From Acidobacteriota bacterium (lineage in GTDB: Bacteria; Acidobacteriota; Vicinamibacteria; Vicinamibacterales; CAVVIG01): 51,555 nucleotides of DNA. Below the pieces are notes generated by a model that had not been told where the DNA came from, searched no databases, and worked only from the letters and a program-made list of their open reading frames with translations. The stretch lies in contig QHWJ01000375.1 of assembly GCA_003222535.1 (NCBI GenBank), positions 1 through 51,555 of the forward strand. The letters are read 5' to 3'. Below are positions 32,317-40,053 of this stretch, in pieces (the stretch's first letter is position 1; every line of letters starts with the position of its first letter). The position numbers and the translations under genes were made by a program.

Positions 32317-32741
32317 CTGCGCCTGAGTACTCCCGGCGTCATCTGCGGTTCGGGTGGTGGTCGCTCCTGCTGTTTGCGACGCTGGGGCTCCTGCTCGAGT
32401 CGTTGCAGGGCTTCAAGGTGCGCGCGTATCTCGACGTGTCGAACGAGACGCGGCGGTTGATGTGGACGCTGGCGCACGCGCACGGGACCCTGCTCGCCCT
32501 CGTCCACGTCATCTTTGGATTGACGATGCGCGCGACGCCGCCCACGGTGATGCCTCATCTGCACCTGATCTCTTCATCCCTGATTGCGGCGAGTGTGCTG
32601 CTTCCTGGCGGATTTTTTCTCGGCGGCATCGCGTTCTACAGCGGCGACCCCGGACTCGGCATCCTGCTGGTTCCGATCGGCGGCGTGCTGCTGCTGTTCG
32701 CGGTCTTCTGGATCGCACGCGGCTCGTCTGCACGCCGATGA
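32313..32741 (+). CDS. Four-helix membrane protein, unknown function
   Basis: This 142-residue protein starts at a GTG at 32313 directly after the word array. Four hydrophobic helices are visible: WWSLLLFATLGLLLESLQ, HGTLLALVHVIFGLTM, LISSSLIAASVLLPGGFFL and ILLVPIGGVLLLFAVFWI. The histidine-rich part between helices 1 and 2 (LAHAHGTLLALVH) and the following MPHLHLI could bind haem or metal. I do not recognise a family by name. Its stop overlaps the next ATG (ATGA). Linkage to the octahaem cytochrome suggests a part in electron transfer or haem handling, which is inference. Confidence 0.7.
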   Translation: MTAPEYSRRHLRFGWWSLLLFATLGLLLESLQGFKVRAYLDVSNETRRLMWTLAHAHGTLLALVHVIFGLTMRATPPTVMPHLHLISSSLIAASVLLPGGFFLGGIAFYSGDPGLGILLVPIGGVLLLFAVFWIARGSSARR

Positions 32742-33229
32742 TCCTTGGAGCGCGTTGCGAAATTACTCGTGGCGACGACCGGCCGTCGTTGTCTTTGCAG
32801 CGTGTTCTTGGAATCGTGCTGGTGGCAGCGGCGGCCGCCACCCTGGCCGGCTGCCGATCCGAACCGCCTCGCGCCGCGGCGCCCGTCGTCATCTGGAAGC
32901 CGATTCAGACATGGTCGGGACGAGGGGATGCGCAGACGGAAACCTTCACGAGCGACTCGGGCGGATTCCGCGTGCACTGGGACGCGAAGAATGAAAGAGG
33001 CGGTGAAGGCCGGTTGAGAGTCGTCCTTCGCAGCGGGGACAGCGGACGCGAAATCGTCGAAGCGATCGATAGGCGCGGGACCGGACACGGGACCGAAGAA
33101 GTCGCCGCCGAACGGCCGCGCTGGTACTACCTCACGATCGAGTCGGCCCACGTGGACTGGACGGTCACCGTGGACGAGCGGATCGACGGCCAGACGGTCA
33201 ACAGGTTGCTGAAAAAGCCAGCAACCTGA
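32738..33229 (+). CDS. Probable lipoprotein, unknown function
   Basis: This is a protein of up to 163 residues. The ATG at 32738 overlaps the upstream stop (ATGA), but the signal peptide begins only at about residue 20 (LQRVLGIVLVAAAAATLAGC), so a TTG nearer to it may be used. LAGC is a good lipobox. The mature part is about 120 residues of beta-strand-rich sequence with WSGRGDAQTETFTSDSGGFR and RPRWYYLTIESAHVDWTVTV, similar in style to small beta-sandwich proteins. No family is recognised. It closes the cytochrome operon and converges with the glycoside hydrolase gene. Confidence 0.65.
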   Translation: MILGARCEITRGDDRPSLSLQRVLGIVLVAAAAATLAGCRSEPPRAAAPVVIWKPIQTWSGRGDAQTETFTSDSGGFRVHWDAKNERGGEGRLRVVLRSGDSGREIVEAIDRRGTGHGTEEVAAERPRWYYLTIESAHVDWTVTVDERIDGQTVNRLLKKPAT

Positions 33230-33320
33230 AGTCGGAAGTGAGAAGTCAGAAGTGTGAAGTCCGGAGTCTGCTCAGATTTCGTCGACCTTCTTACTTCTAC
33301 CTTTTCAGTTCTCCCTTCAG
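33229..33320. repeat. Word array (GAAGT / ACTTC) at a convergent junction
   Basis: The left half repeats GAAGT(C/G) words (GAAGTCGGAAGTGAGAAGTC). The right half has CTTCTTACTTCTACC and TTTTCAGTTCTCCCTTCAG. GAAGTGAGAAG (33235-33245) is complementary to CTTCTTACTTC (33287-33297) at 10 of 11 positions. The array starts on the last base of the lipoprotein stop codon. Confidence 0.65.
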
Positions 33321-33439
33321 GCTGCGGTGTTCAGCAGCGTGTTAGCCCGTTATGCGGTCAGTTAAGAGGGATAACCGGGAAGCATAAATCCATGGAGGCC
33401 TCTACGAGCGTCGAGGTCTTGCGCGCGCAGCGCGCCTAT

Positions 33440-33512
33440 AACCAGCCAAGGGCTCTGCCCTTCGTCCACCTCTCGTTTAACGGGATATCAAGGGCAGAGC
33501 CCTTGGCTGGTT
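33440..33512. terminator. Long perfect inverted repeat at the end of the glycoside hydrolase gene
   Basis: The 23-base arms at 33440-33462 and 33490-33512 are exact complements. Each arm contains AAGGGCTCTGCCCTT, itself a palindrome around three central bases. The 27-base loop is AT-richer. The right arm includes two bases of the TAA stop of the minus-strand hydrolase gene. Nothing else is seen in 33321-33439. Confidence 0.75.
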
Positions 33513-34434
33513 AGGGATTCGCCTTGATGAACGTCTGATACAGCAGAAACGCCGGACGGTTGGACCAGTCCTCCCTCGTGATCGCGCCGCCGCAGTCGCG
33601 CGGCGTCGGCACGTCGTGGAGATCGTAGAAGCTCACGCCGGTCCACCAGCTTCGCCGTGCCTGAAACGCGCCCAGTACGCGCTGGTACAAGAGCGCCTGC
33701 CCCGCTTCTCCGAACAAGGAGAAACACGGCTTCATGCCCGTCTCCGTCAGCCAGACGCTCTTGCCGAGCGACGCCGGCCGAACGAGCTGGTCCATCATGA
33801 GCTCCAGGGCCGGGCCGTCCGGATACCAGTGAACGGTCACGATGTCGAAGAGATCGCCGGAGTCGTTCATCACGGCGGCGAACCACCCGTCCTTCACACC
33901 GTGCCAGCTGACGTCGGGGCCGAGGACGAGCGCGTCAGGATTGGCCGCGCGAACCGCGGCGTGCGCCATCACGGCGAGCGAGCGATAGACCCTCGGGTCG
34001 GAGCCCTTGAGGTAGCCGTCCAGGTTCGGCTCGTTCCAGACGCCCCACAAATAGATGTCGTTGCGGTAGCGGGAGACGGTCGCGTAGACGAAGTCGTACC
34101 AGTCCTGGTAGTTCAGGGGCGGATACTGGTACGGGTGACCGCCGTTCGCCCACGCCGGCGTGTAGGCGAGCGAGGCGAAGATTGCGCGATGCGTCCGCCG
34201 CGCCTCGTCGCGCCACGCGTCGGTCGTCTCCCAGTTGTAGCAGCCCTTGCAGGTCGGCTCGATGACGTCCCAGCCGTACGCGAGACGGACGACGCCGGCG
34301 CCGAGCTCGGTCATCTTGTCCGCCATCTGCGCCGTCAGCACGCGCGTGTTCATCCCGAAGTGATAGTTCTGGGCGAACGCGGTGCCGCCCGTGCAGGCGG
34401 GCAGACCGATGAGCAGAAGCATGATGGCGCGCAC
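33511..34434 (-). CDS. Secreted glycoside hydrolase, GH-A clan
   Basis: This is a protein of about 307 residues with a TIM-barrel glycosidase domain. The acid/base glutamate is in LWGVWNEPNLDGYL and the nucleophile in KSVWLTETGMKPCF, the clan GH-A arrangement used by cellulases, mannanases and xylosidases (GH5, GH39 and others). Other blocks are VVRLAYGWDVIEP, SLAYTPAWANGGHPYQYPP and TVHWYPDGP. The signal peptide MLLLIGLPACTGGTAFA supports a start near 34434 (GTG) or 34422 (ATG); longer in-frame starts would be antisense to the next gene's signal sequence. A Cys pair (PTCKGCYNW) may be a disulfide. The head-to-head gene begins only about 8 bp away. Confidence 0.85.
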   Translation of the reverse strand: MRAIMLLLIGLPACTGGTAFAQNYHFGMNTRVLTAQMADKMTELGAGVVRLAYGWDVIEPTCKGCYNWETTDAWRDEARRTHRAIFASLAYTPAWANGGHPYQYPPLNYQDWYDFVYATVSRYRNDIYLWGVWNEPNLDGYLKGSDPRVYRSLAVMAHAAVRAANPDALVLGPDVSWHGVKDGWFAAVMNDSGDLFDIVTVHWYPDGPALELMMDQLVRPASLGKSVWLTETGMKPCFSLFGEAGQALLYQRVLGAFQARRSWWTGVSFYDLHDVPTPRDCGGAITREDWSNRPAFLLYQTFIKANP

Positions 34435-34442
34435 CGCGTGCC

Positions 34443-34994
34443 ATGATATCCGCGATGATTCGGATGTTGGCGATGATGCTGGTGATGGTGACGCTGGCGC
34501 GCCTGGCGGCAGCGCAGGACGCCCGGCCGCTCGAAGTATCGGGCGGGTACTCATTCGTGCACGATCCGAACAACCACATCAGCCTCGCCGCCGGATGGAT
34601 GGCCGGCGCCAGCGTGGCGCTGACCGACTGGCTCGCGGCGGTCGTGGACGCCGGCGGGAGCTACAAGACGATCTCCTCCTTCGGATCGGAGGTGCATGTC
34701 AGCGTCCACACGGTGATGGGCGGTGTCAGAGCGTCGGCCGTCGTCGGAAAGGTGACTGAATTCGGCCAGGTACTCGTCGGGATCGTGAGCGGCAGCGGCA
34801 CGGCGTTCGGCTTCGCCAGCACCAGCCACGCGTTCGGCCTGCAACCGGGAATCGGCTTCGAGATTCCGTTGAACCAGACCTTCGCCGGCCGCGCCGAGCT
34901 CGACGTGCGATTCATCCACAGCCAGCCGAACGGCAACAATGCCGGCTACGAATATCGATTCGTCGCCGGCATCGTTTACCGCTTTCGAAAGTAG
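34443..34994 (+). CDS. Outer-membrane beta-barrel protein
   Basis: This 183-residue protein has a signal peptide ending near residue 24 (ARLAAAQD). The mature part has alternating hydrophobic strands and ends in EYRFVAGIVYRFRK, close to the aromatic-ended last strand of small barrels. Sequence blocks such as VSGGYSFVHDPNNHISLAAG and SVHTVMGGVRASAVV fit an eight-stranded OmpA/OmpW-like barrel. No ligand can be inferred. The start could also be the ATG at 34455 or 34464. The start faces the glycoside hydrolase gene with almost no gap, so each promoter would lie inside the other gene. Confidence 0.72.
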   Translation: MISAMIRMLAMMLVMVTLARLAAAQDARPLEVSGGYSFVHDPNNHISLAAGWMAGASVALTDWLAAVVDAGGSYKTISSFGSEVHVSVHTVMGGVRASAVVGKVTEFGQVLVGIVSGSGTAFGFASTSHAFGLQPGIGFEIPLNQTFAGRAELDVRFIHSQPNGNNAGYEYRFVAGIVYRFRK

Positions 34995-35013
34995 TGCAGC
35001 CAATCCATTTTCT

Positions 35014-35301
35014 TCACCGGTCCGCGTGGTGCACCGCGATCTGCGGCTCGAAGATGCGGCTGTTGCGGCACGATGGACACTTCCCCGGTTTGGTGAGCTT
35101 GTCTTCGTCGAACGTGAAGCCGCACGACCGGCAGCGCGCCGGCACGACGACGATGCGGTGGCCGGCGGCGCGCGCGGAGCGGATCATATGACGCAGGGCG
35201 TCCTCGACGTCGGCGCGCGACAGGCCCATCTCGCGCGTGAGGCGGGAAACCGATCGCGGCTCACGCGACAGTACATCCATCAATTGTTTTCGGAGGGTCA
35301 T
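35014..35301 (-). CDS. HTH regulator with C-terminal zinc ribbon
   Basis: This 95-residue protein has a winged-helix-like N-terminal half (LMDVLSREPRSVSRLTREMG, then LSRADVEDALRHMIR) and a C-terminal ribbon with CRSCGFTF and CPSCRNSR providing four cysteine ligands. This layout matches a family of predicted transcriptional regulators found in archaea and bacteria (helix-turn-helix fused to zinc ribbon). There is no signal peptide. It would act in the cytoplasm on DNA; targets are unknown. It converges with the barrel gene 19 bp away and is divergent from the FKBP gene. Confidence 0.82.
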   Translation of the reverse strand: MTLRKQLMDVLSREPRSVSRLTREMGLSRADVEDALRHMIRSARAAGHRIVVVPARCRSCGFTFDEDKLTKPGKCPSCRNSRIFEPQIAVHHADR

Positions 35302-35428
35302 CCACCACGCTAGTAACGAAGATTCGCGGACCGACCGCTCGTCGTAAACTCGGCGGTTTGAGGCGAACCTTCGTTACCTGCGACGTTGTATGATCGGGGC
35401 GCATGCCGCTGATTCCCGAGGAGACTGA

Positions 35429-35785
35429 GTGGCCATGTATCGTCTGATTCAACTGGCTCTGATCCTGGGCGCGGTCTGCAGCTGCGGCGGCGGCAGCTCG
35501 AGCCCGACGACGCCCGTGACAGTCACGTACACCGGTTGGCTGCACGACTCGAGCAAACCCGACGCGAAGGGCGCACAGTTCGATTCCGGCACATTCCCGC
35601 CGTTCGTGCTCGGCGCCGGCCGCGTGATCCGAGGCTGGGATCAGGGGATCGTCGGGATGCGCGTCGGCGGACAGCGGCGTCTTGTCATCCCGCCCGAGCT
35701 CGCGTACGGCAGCACCAGCCCGGACCCGAAGATCCCCGCGAACGCGACGCTCGTGTTCGATGTCACGCTGAACGCGGTGCAATAA
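35429..35785 (+). CDS. FKBP-type peptidyl-prolyl isomerase, exported
   Basis: This 118-residue protein has GAGGAG five bases before a GTG at 35429; an ATG at 35435 is the alternative. The N-terminal 20 residues are a signal that ends in a Cys-rich SCSCGGG-like stretch (AVCSCGGGS), possibly a lipoprotein anchor. The FKBP core is complete: VTVTYTGWLHDSS, FDSGTFPPFVLGAGRVIRGW, DQGIVGMRVGGQRRLVIPPE, LAYGSTSPDPKIPANATLVF. It catalyses proline isomerisation in folding proteins, here in the periplasm. It converges with the large receptor gene. Confidence 0.92.
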   Translation: MAMYRLIQLALILGAVCSCGGGSSSPTTPVTVTYTGWLHDSSKPDAKGAQFDSGTFPPFVLGAGRVIRGWDQGIVGMRVGGQRRLVIPPELAYGSTSPDPKIPANATLVFDVTLNAVQ

Positions 35786-35795
35786 CCGGCGCAGG

Positions 35796-35830
35796 TCTCA
35801 ACTCTCAAAGCTCAGACTTGAGAGTTGAGA
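35796..35830. terminator. Perfect CTCAACT/GAGTTGA stem between convergent genes
   Basis: Arms TCTCAACTCTCAA (35796-35808) and TTGAGAGTTGAGA (35818-35830) are 13-base perfect complements with a 9-base loop. The element lies between the FKBP stop (35785) and the receptor stop (35850). The words are the same as those in the arrays at 40891, 46992 and 49117. Confidence 0.75.
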
Positions 35831-35849
35831 GTTGATCGTCTTGCCTGGC

Positions 35850-38756
35850 TCAGAAACTCATCTGCATGCCCACGGCGAGCAAGCGTCCCTGCAGAATCGC
35901 CGTCGGGCGGTCGAGTGACGTTCCAAACGTCTCCACGGTGCTGAGAATCGAGCTGGCATTGAGGATGTTGAAGATGTCGAGCTGTCCCTGCAGCCGCACG
36001 CTCCCGACCTGGAACTTCTTCGCGAGGCGCACGTCCACCTGATTCCATCGGGGCAGGTACTTCGTGCCCGGCTTGATCAAGGGCACCGTCACGCTCGTCT
36101 GCACGAGGCTCGGCACGACGGTTCGATCGACGACGTAGTTCACGTTGAGCGACGGGTCGATCACGCGGCTGATCGCCGGATCGTAGGTGGCGTCCTGCCG
36201 CGCGGTGCCGCCCGGCTGGCCTGGGTAGCCCTGCCAGTTGCCGCTGAGAGATATGCCAAATGGACCCGGGTACGATCCCGAGATCTTGAACTGCGTCAGG
36301 TACGGCATGTCCAGCAGCGTCTGATCGCAGAACCGGAGGCTGTTCGGATCGTCGACGTCGCAGTTGGCCGTGAGCTGGCGCCCGATGCTCGTGCCGCCGA
36401 AAATGTTGGCGGCGCCGACGCGGGCGGTGAACCCGACGTCGTACCCGTTGTACCAACGCTTGTTCTTGTCGGAATTCTTGTCGACCTGGCTGACCAGCCC
36501 GAGCTTCGCGCGGTTGAGGTTATAGATGGGAATCGTCTCGGACGGGTTGATCGGGTTCGGGATCTGAACCACGGTGTAATCGTCGAACGTGGTCAGTACG
36601 TTGTCGGTCAGGAACAGGCGGCTGAAGTCTCTCCGCACCCAGTTGAACGACAGCGAAACGCCCCGCACGACCTCGCGCTGGATCCCGAGGCTGTACTCCC
36701 ACTGGTACGGCCGCTTGATGTCCGGGTCGGCGACTCGATTCAGGACGCCGGTCGTGTTGAACGGCGTGACGACGGGTCCGATCTCATTGTTCTGCGCGAT
36801 GTCGTCGCCGTTCAGGTCCGTCCACGTCCGGCGATCGGTCTCTTGCCGCAGCGGGTTGTACACCTGCGCGAACCCGACGGTCGAGAACGCGCGCATGTAC
36901 TTCCCGGCGTGCGCTTTCACCGCCGTCTTGCCGTCGCCCGCGACGTCGTAGACGCCGCCAAGCCGCGGCGCCACGTCCTTCCAGTTGGGCAGGTTCTCGA
37001 TGGGGCCGTATTCGCGCCCCGGGACGAACCGGCCGGCGGGTGACACTTCTTTCGGGATGTATGTGTTGAAGAGCTCGATTCGCAGGCCGGGGTTCAACGT
37101 GAGCCGATCCAGCGTCCAGGAGTCCTGCACGTACAGCCCGAGGTCGTACTTGATGTTCTCCTGCGACCATTGCGGCGTGTTGTACACGATGACGGACACC
37201 GGGGTGCGAACGCCATTCGTCGTGCGATACTCCTGGACCAGGTCCACACCGGTCTGGAGCGATCGCTGATGGCGGTTGCCGCCCTGTCCGAGCTGCGCGC
37301 CGGTCTTGAAGGCGTGCGTGCCCGTCACAAATGACACGGCGCCGGTATACGTATACCGGTCGGGCGCCCTGAAGTAGTACGGGCCATCCGGCGCGCTCCA
37401 GCGCTCGGTGGTCCCGCGGTCCACCCGCGGAATGTCCAACGACCCGACGCTCGGCTGCGCCTCGTTGGTCGAGTAGGTCTCGTCGTTTTCCGAAAAGCCC
37501 GCCTCGACGAGCAGCCTGCTGCTCAGCGTCCCGGTGTACTTCGCCTGGGCCGTGAAATACCGTTTCGGGCTGCGGATGCCGCACGCCTCTTCCGAGTACA
37601 GCGCCGGGCACTCGTGACCGCGGAATTTGACGATGCGATCCATATACGCGGAGAACTTGTGCTTCTGGGCCATCTGCCACGTCAGCCGCGCGACGCCGCT
37701 CTTGATGATGTTGTCGTCGACGGTCGGTTCGAGCGGCCGGCCATTGAGCCCGTTGGCCGGGATGTTGGTCTTGTGCGTCGGGTCCAGGTTGTAGAAGGAA
37801 TCGGTGATGGTCTGATCGACGCCCCAGCGGCGGAACGAGCTGAAGAACCAGAGGCGGTTCTTCTTGATGGGTCCGCCGAACCCGGGGTTGAAGTCCTGGA
37901 TCCTTTCGACCCGGTTCGGCGCCTGCAGTCCTTTCTGCCGAAGCTCGTCGGTGAAGTTGTTGCTCTGCCAGCTGCCCGGCGTGCGGGACATGAACAGCGA
38001 CCCTTTGAACGCGTTGCCGCCTTCTTTCGGAATCATGTTCAGGCGCACGCCCGACGCCTGCACTTCGGCGGTCAACGCACTGATCTGGTAGCTCATCTCC
38101 TGGAACATGCCGTCGTTGAAATAATTCTGGATGGCGCCGTCCCCTTCAATGCCGTTGACGCTCATCCCGTCCACCTGGATGACGTTGTCGCGCCGGTCGG
38201 AGCCGTGCACGGCCATGTAGGTCTGCTGCATGCCGGCCGTGCCGCCCACATCCGGCGCGCTCAACGAGATGCCGTTCAGCGTCGATCCCACGGCCCAGAT
38301 GTTCCGCCCCGTCGGGAGCGCGTCGAGCAGATCACGCGACAGGACCTGCTGCTGCGTCGCGCTTTTCACATCGACGACCGGTGACGCGCCGGTGACGGTG
38401 ACCGTCTCTTCGAGCGAGCCCACCTTCATCTCCGCGGTGACCGTCGCCGTGAAGTCCGCCGGGAGCTCGATGCCTTCGCGCCTGATCGTGTTGAAGCCCG
38501 GCAGCGTGAACGTCACCACGTAGGCGCCGGGCCGGAGATCAATGATGCGGTACAGCCCCGCCTCGTTGGTGGTGACCGTCTTCACCTTCTCGATCAGGAC
38601 CGGACTGCTCGCCTCCACGGTAACTCCAGGCAGTACTGCGCCCGTCGCGTCTTTCACGACGCCCGCGATGGCGCTTTGCGCGTCGGCCCTCTCGGGCAAA
38701 AACGCCAGCAGGGCCAACCCCGCCAGCATGACAACTGCCACTTTCCTACTGACCAT
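35850..38756 (-). CDS. Oar-like TonB-dependent receptor
   Basis: This 968-residue outer-membrane protein starts at the ATG at 38756 with GGAGGCG upstream. A signal peptide of about 26 residues is followed by a carboxypeptidase-regulatory-like domain (SAIAGVVKDATGAVLPGVTV to about residue 110), then a plug (ETVTVTGASPVVDV, DALPTGRNIWAVGSTLNGIS) and a 22-strand type barrel ending in MQMSF. The terminal phenylalanine is the usual BamA signal. No SusD-like lipoprotein gene is adjacent, so it is not a SusCD pair. Such receptors are numerous in Acidobacteria and are thought to import oligosaccharides or peptides, or secrete proteins. A promoter candidate lies at 38926-38954. Confidence 0.93.
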   Translation of the reverse strand: MVSRKVAVVMLAGLALLAFLPERADAQSAIAGVVKDATGAVLPGVTVEASSPVLIEKVKTVTTNEAGLYRIIDLRPGAYVVTFTLPGFNTIRREGIELPADFTATVTAEMKVGSLEETVTVTGASPVVDVKSATQQQVLSRDLLDALPTGRNIWAVGSTLNGISLSAPDVGGTAGMQQTYMAVHGSDRRDNVIQVDGMSVNGIEGDGAIQNYFNDGMFQEMSYQISALTAEVQASGVRLNMIPKEGGNAFKGSLFMSRTPGSWQSNNFTDELRQKGLQAPNRVERIQDFNPGFGGPIKKNRLWFFSSFRRWGVDQTITDSFYNLDPTHKTNIPANGLNGRPLEPTVDDNIIKSGVARLTWQMAQKHKFSAYMDRIVKFRGHECPALYSEEACGIRSPKRYFTAQAKYTGTLSSRLLVEAGFSENDETYSTNEAQPSVGSLDIPRVDRGTTERWSAPDGPYYFRAPDRYTYTGAVSFVTGTHAFKTGAQLGQGGNRHQRSLQTGVDLVQEYRTTNGVRTPVSVIVYNTPQWSQENIKYDLGLYVQDSWTLDRLTLNPGLRIELFNTYIPKEVSPAGRFVPGREYGPIENLPNWKDVAPRLGGVYDVAGDGKTAVKAHAGKYMRAFSTVGFAQVYNPLRQETDRRTWTDLNGDDIAQNNEIGPVVTPFNTTGVLNRVADPDIKRPYQWEYSLGIQREVVRGVSLSFNWVRRDFSRLFLTDNVLTTFDDYTVVQIPNPINPSETIPIYNLNRAKLGLVSQVDKNSDKNKRWYNGYDVGFTARVGAANIFGGTSIGRQLTANCDVDDPNSLRFCDQTLLDMPYLTQFKISGSYPGPFGISLSGNWQGYPGQPGGTARQDATYDPAISRVIDPSLNVNYVVDRTVVPSLVQTSVTVPLIKPGTKYLPRWNQVDVRLAKKFQVGSVRLQGQLDIFNILNASSILSTVETFGTSLDRPTAILQGRLLAVGMQMSF

Positions 38757-38925
38757 ACGTCGCCTCCGTAAAAAGGAACCCGGACGAGCGATCCCGCGCA
38801 AAAAGCGATCGAGACAGGTCTCAGGGCAGCGAACACAAACCGCGATAAAACGACGGCAACTCCCCGCGTGCCTGACGGAGAATGGCGGTTACCAACGCTC
38901 GGGCCAAAGGGGAGAGACTGGGCTG

Positions 38926-38954
38926 AGGCTACGCTCGGCGTTGGTGCAAGTCAA
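38926..38954 (-). promoter_or_regulatory. Sigma-70-like promoter candidate for the receptor gene
   Basis: On the minus strand TTGACT (38949-38954) and TAGCCT (38926-38931) are 17 bp apart. An inverted repeat, ACCAACGC (38891-38898) with GCGTTGGT (38938-38945), places the -10 box in its loop and one arm in the spacer, as an operator might. The leader to the ATG at 38756 would be about 160 bases. No gene is visible in the 281-bp gap. Confidence 0.35.
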
Positions 38955-39037
38955 CACGCCAGCAGGGCCAATCTGTTGGGATCTGAATATCGCGCCGCCC
39001 TTATACGGATTCCTGGATTGGTAATAGAATTCGACTC

Positions 39038-40024
39038 GTGAAGGACGTGCTGGTGGCGATCGCTCTGGGGACGCTGACGACGCTGGCCGCAGGCGCCGCC
39101 GGGTGCGCGCGTTCGGCGCCTCCCAGCCCGTTGATTTCAGCCAGCACGACGATGGTCACCGCCTGGCAGGTTCCGCAGGATCCGCTCACGGATCCGACGC
39201 TCACCGATCCGAGGCTCTCGGAACCGATCAAATGGGGGTATCGCATCTTCGTCGACACACCGCGCGAAGCGCCGCGTTTCACCGGCGGCAAAGTGTCCTG
39301 CTCCAACTGCCATCTGAACGCGGGTCAGCGCGAACGCGCGCTGCCGATCGTCGGCGTCGTGGGAATGTTCCCGGAGTACAACAACCGCGCCGCGAGGTTG
39401 ATCAGCCTCGGGGACCGTGTCGTCGATTGCTTCCTGCGCAGCGAGAACGCGACCGAGCATCTCGCTCCAGCATCAGGCGAAGGGGCCGAGCCTGCTCCGC
39501 CCGCTCGGGACGCCCTGCCCTCGACCGGCTCGAAAGAAGTGCTCGCGGTCACCGCGTACCTCTCGTGGCTGTCGCGCGGCTATGCGGTCGGATCGAACCC
39601 GTCGTGGCGGGGAAGGAACTCGATCGCGTCCGACAAGCTGATTCCCGTCGACAAGCTCGACCCTCAGAGCGGCGAGGCGCTCTACACGGAGCGCTGCACC
39701 TCGTGTCATGGCGCCGACGGCCAGGGCGTGCAGATCGGCGACAAGAAGGCCGGTCCGCTGTGGGGTCCCGACTCGTGGAACGACGGCGCCGGCGCGGCGC
39801 GCGTTTACACGCTGGCGGGGATCGTCCGGTACGCGATGCCGTATCTGAGTCCGGGGAGCCTCACCGACGAGGAGGCGCAGCAGGTCGCCGCGTTCATCAA
39901 CTCCAAGCCGCGGCCGCGCTATCCGTTCAAGGAGCGCGACTATCCTGGCGCGAAAATTCCGGTCGACGCGGTCTATTACTCGGCGGAGCTCAGGCTCCGT
40001 CACTTCAATCCGTCGACCAGGTAG
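39038..40024 (+). CDS. TsdA-like dihaem cytochrome c
   Basis: This 328-residue protein begins with a signal peptide of about 22 residues ending in a possible lipobox (AAGC). Two haem sites are CSNCH and CTSCH. The surrounding blocks follow thiosulfate dehydrogenase TsdA: FTGGKVSCSNCHLNAGQRER, MFPEYNNRAARL, RVVDCFLRSENATEHL and GPLWGPDSWNDGAGAARVYT. The Cys in DCFLRS is at the place of the unusual haem-ligating cysteine of TsdA. The reaction in TsdA is oxidation of thiosulfate to tetrathionate or the reverse. Whether this protein does the same is not shown. A GTG start at 39038 has no ribosome site but a TAGAAT seven bases upstream. The DUF4159 gene follows after 29 bp. Confidence 0.85.
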   Translation: MKDVLVAIALGTLTTLAAGAAGCARSAPPSPLISASTTMVTAWQVPQDPLTDPTLTDPRLSEPIKWGYRIFVDTPREAPRFTGGKVSCSNCHLNAGQRERALPIVGVVGMFPEYNNRAARLISLGDRVVDCFLRSENATEHLAPASGEGAEPAPPARDALPSTGSKEVLAVTAYLSWLSRGYAVGSNPSWRGRNSIASDKLIPVDKLDPQSGEALYTERCTSCHGADGQGVQIGDKKAGPLWGPDSWNDGAGAARVYTLAGIVRYAMPYLSPGSLTDEEAQQVAAFINSKPRPRYPFKERDYPGAKIPVDAVYYSAELRLRHFNPSTR

Positions 40025-40053
40025 TAACGGGAGTACACTGATTACGTCGAGCC

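Noticed and set aside
33511-34554. Longer glycoside hydrolase start at 34554
   Set aside because: The extra residues are antisense to the barrel protein's signal peptide and precede the hydrolase signal peptide.
35850-38756. SusC/SusD-type polysaccharide import pair
   Set aside because: The receptor has the Oar-like layout and no SusD-like lipoprotein gene is adjacent on either side.
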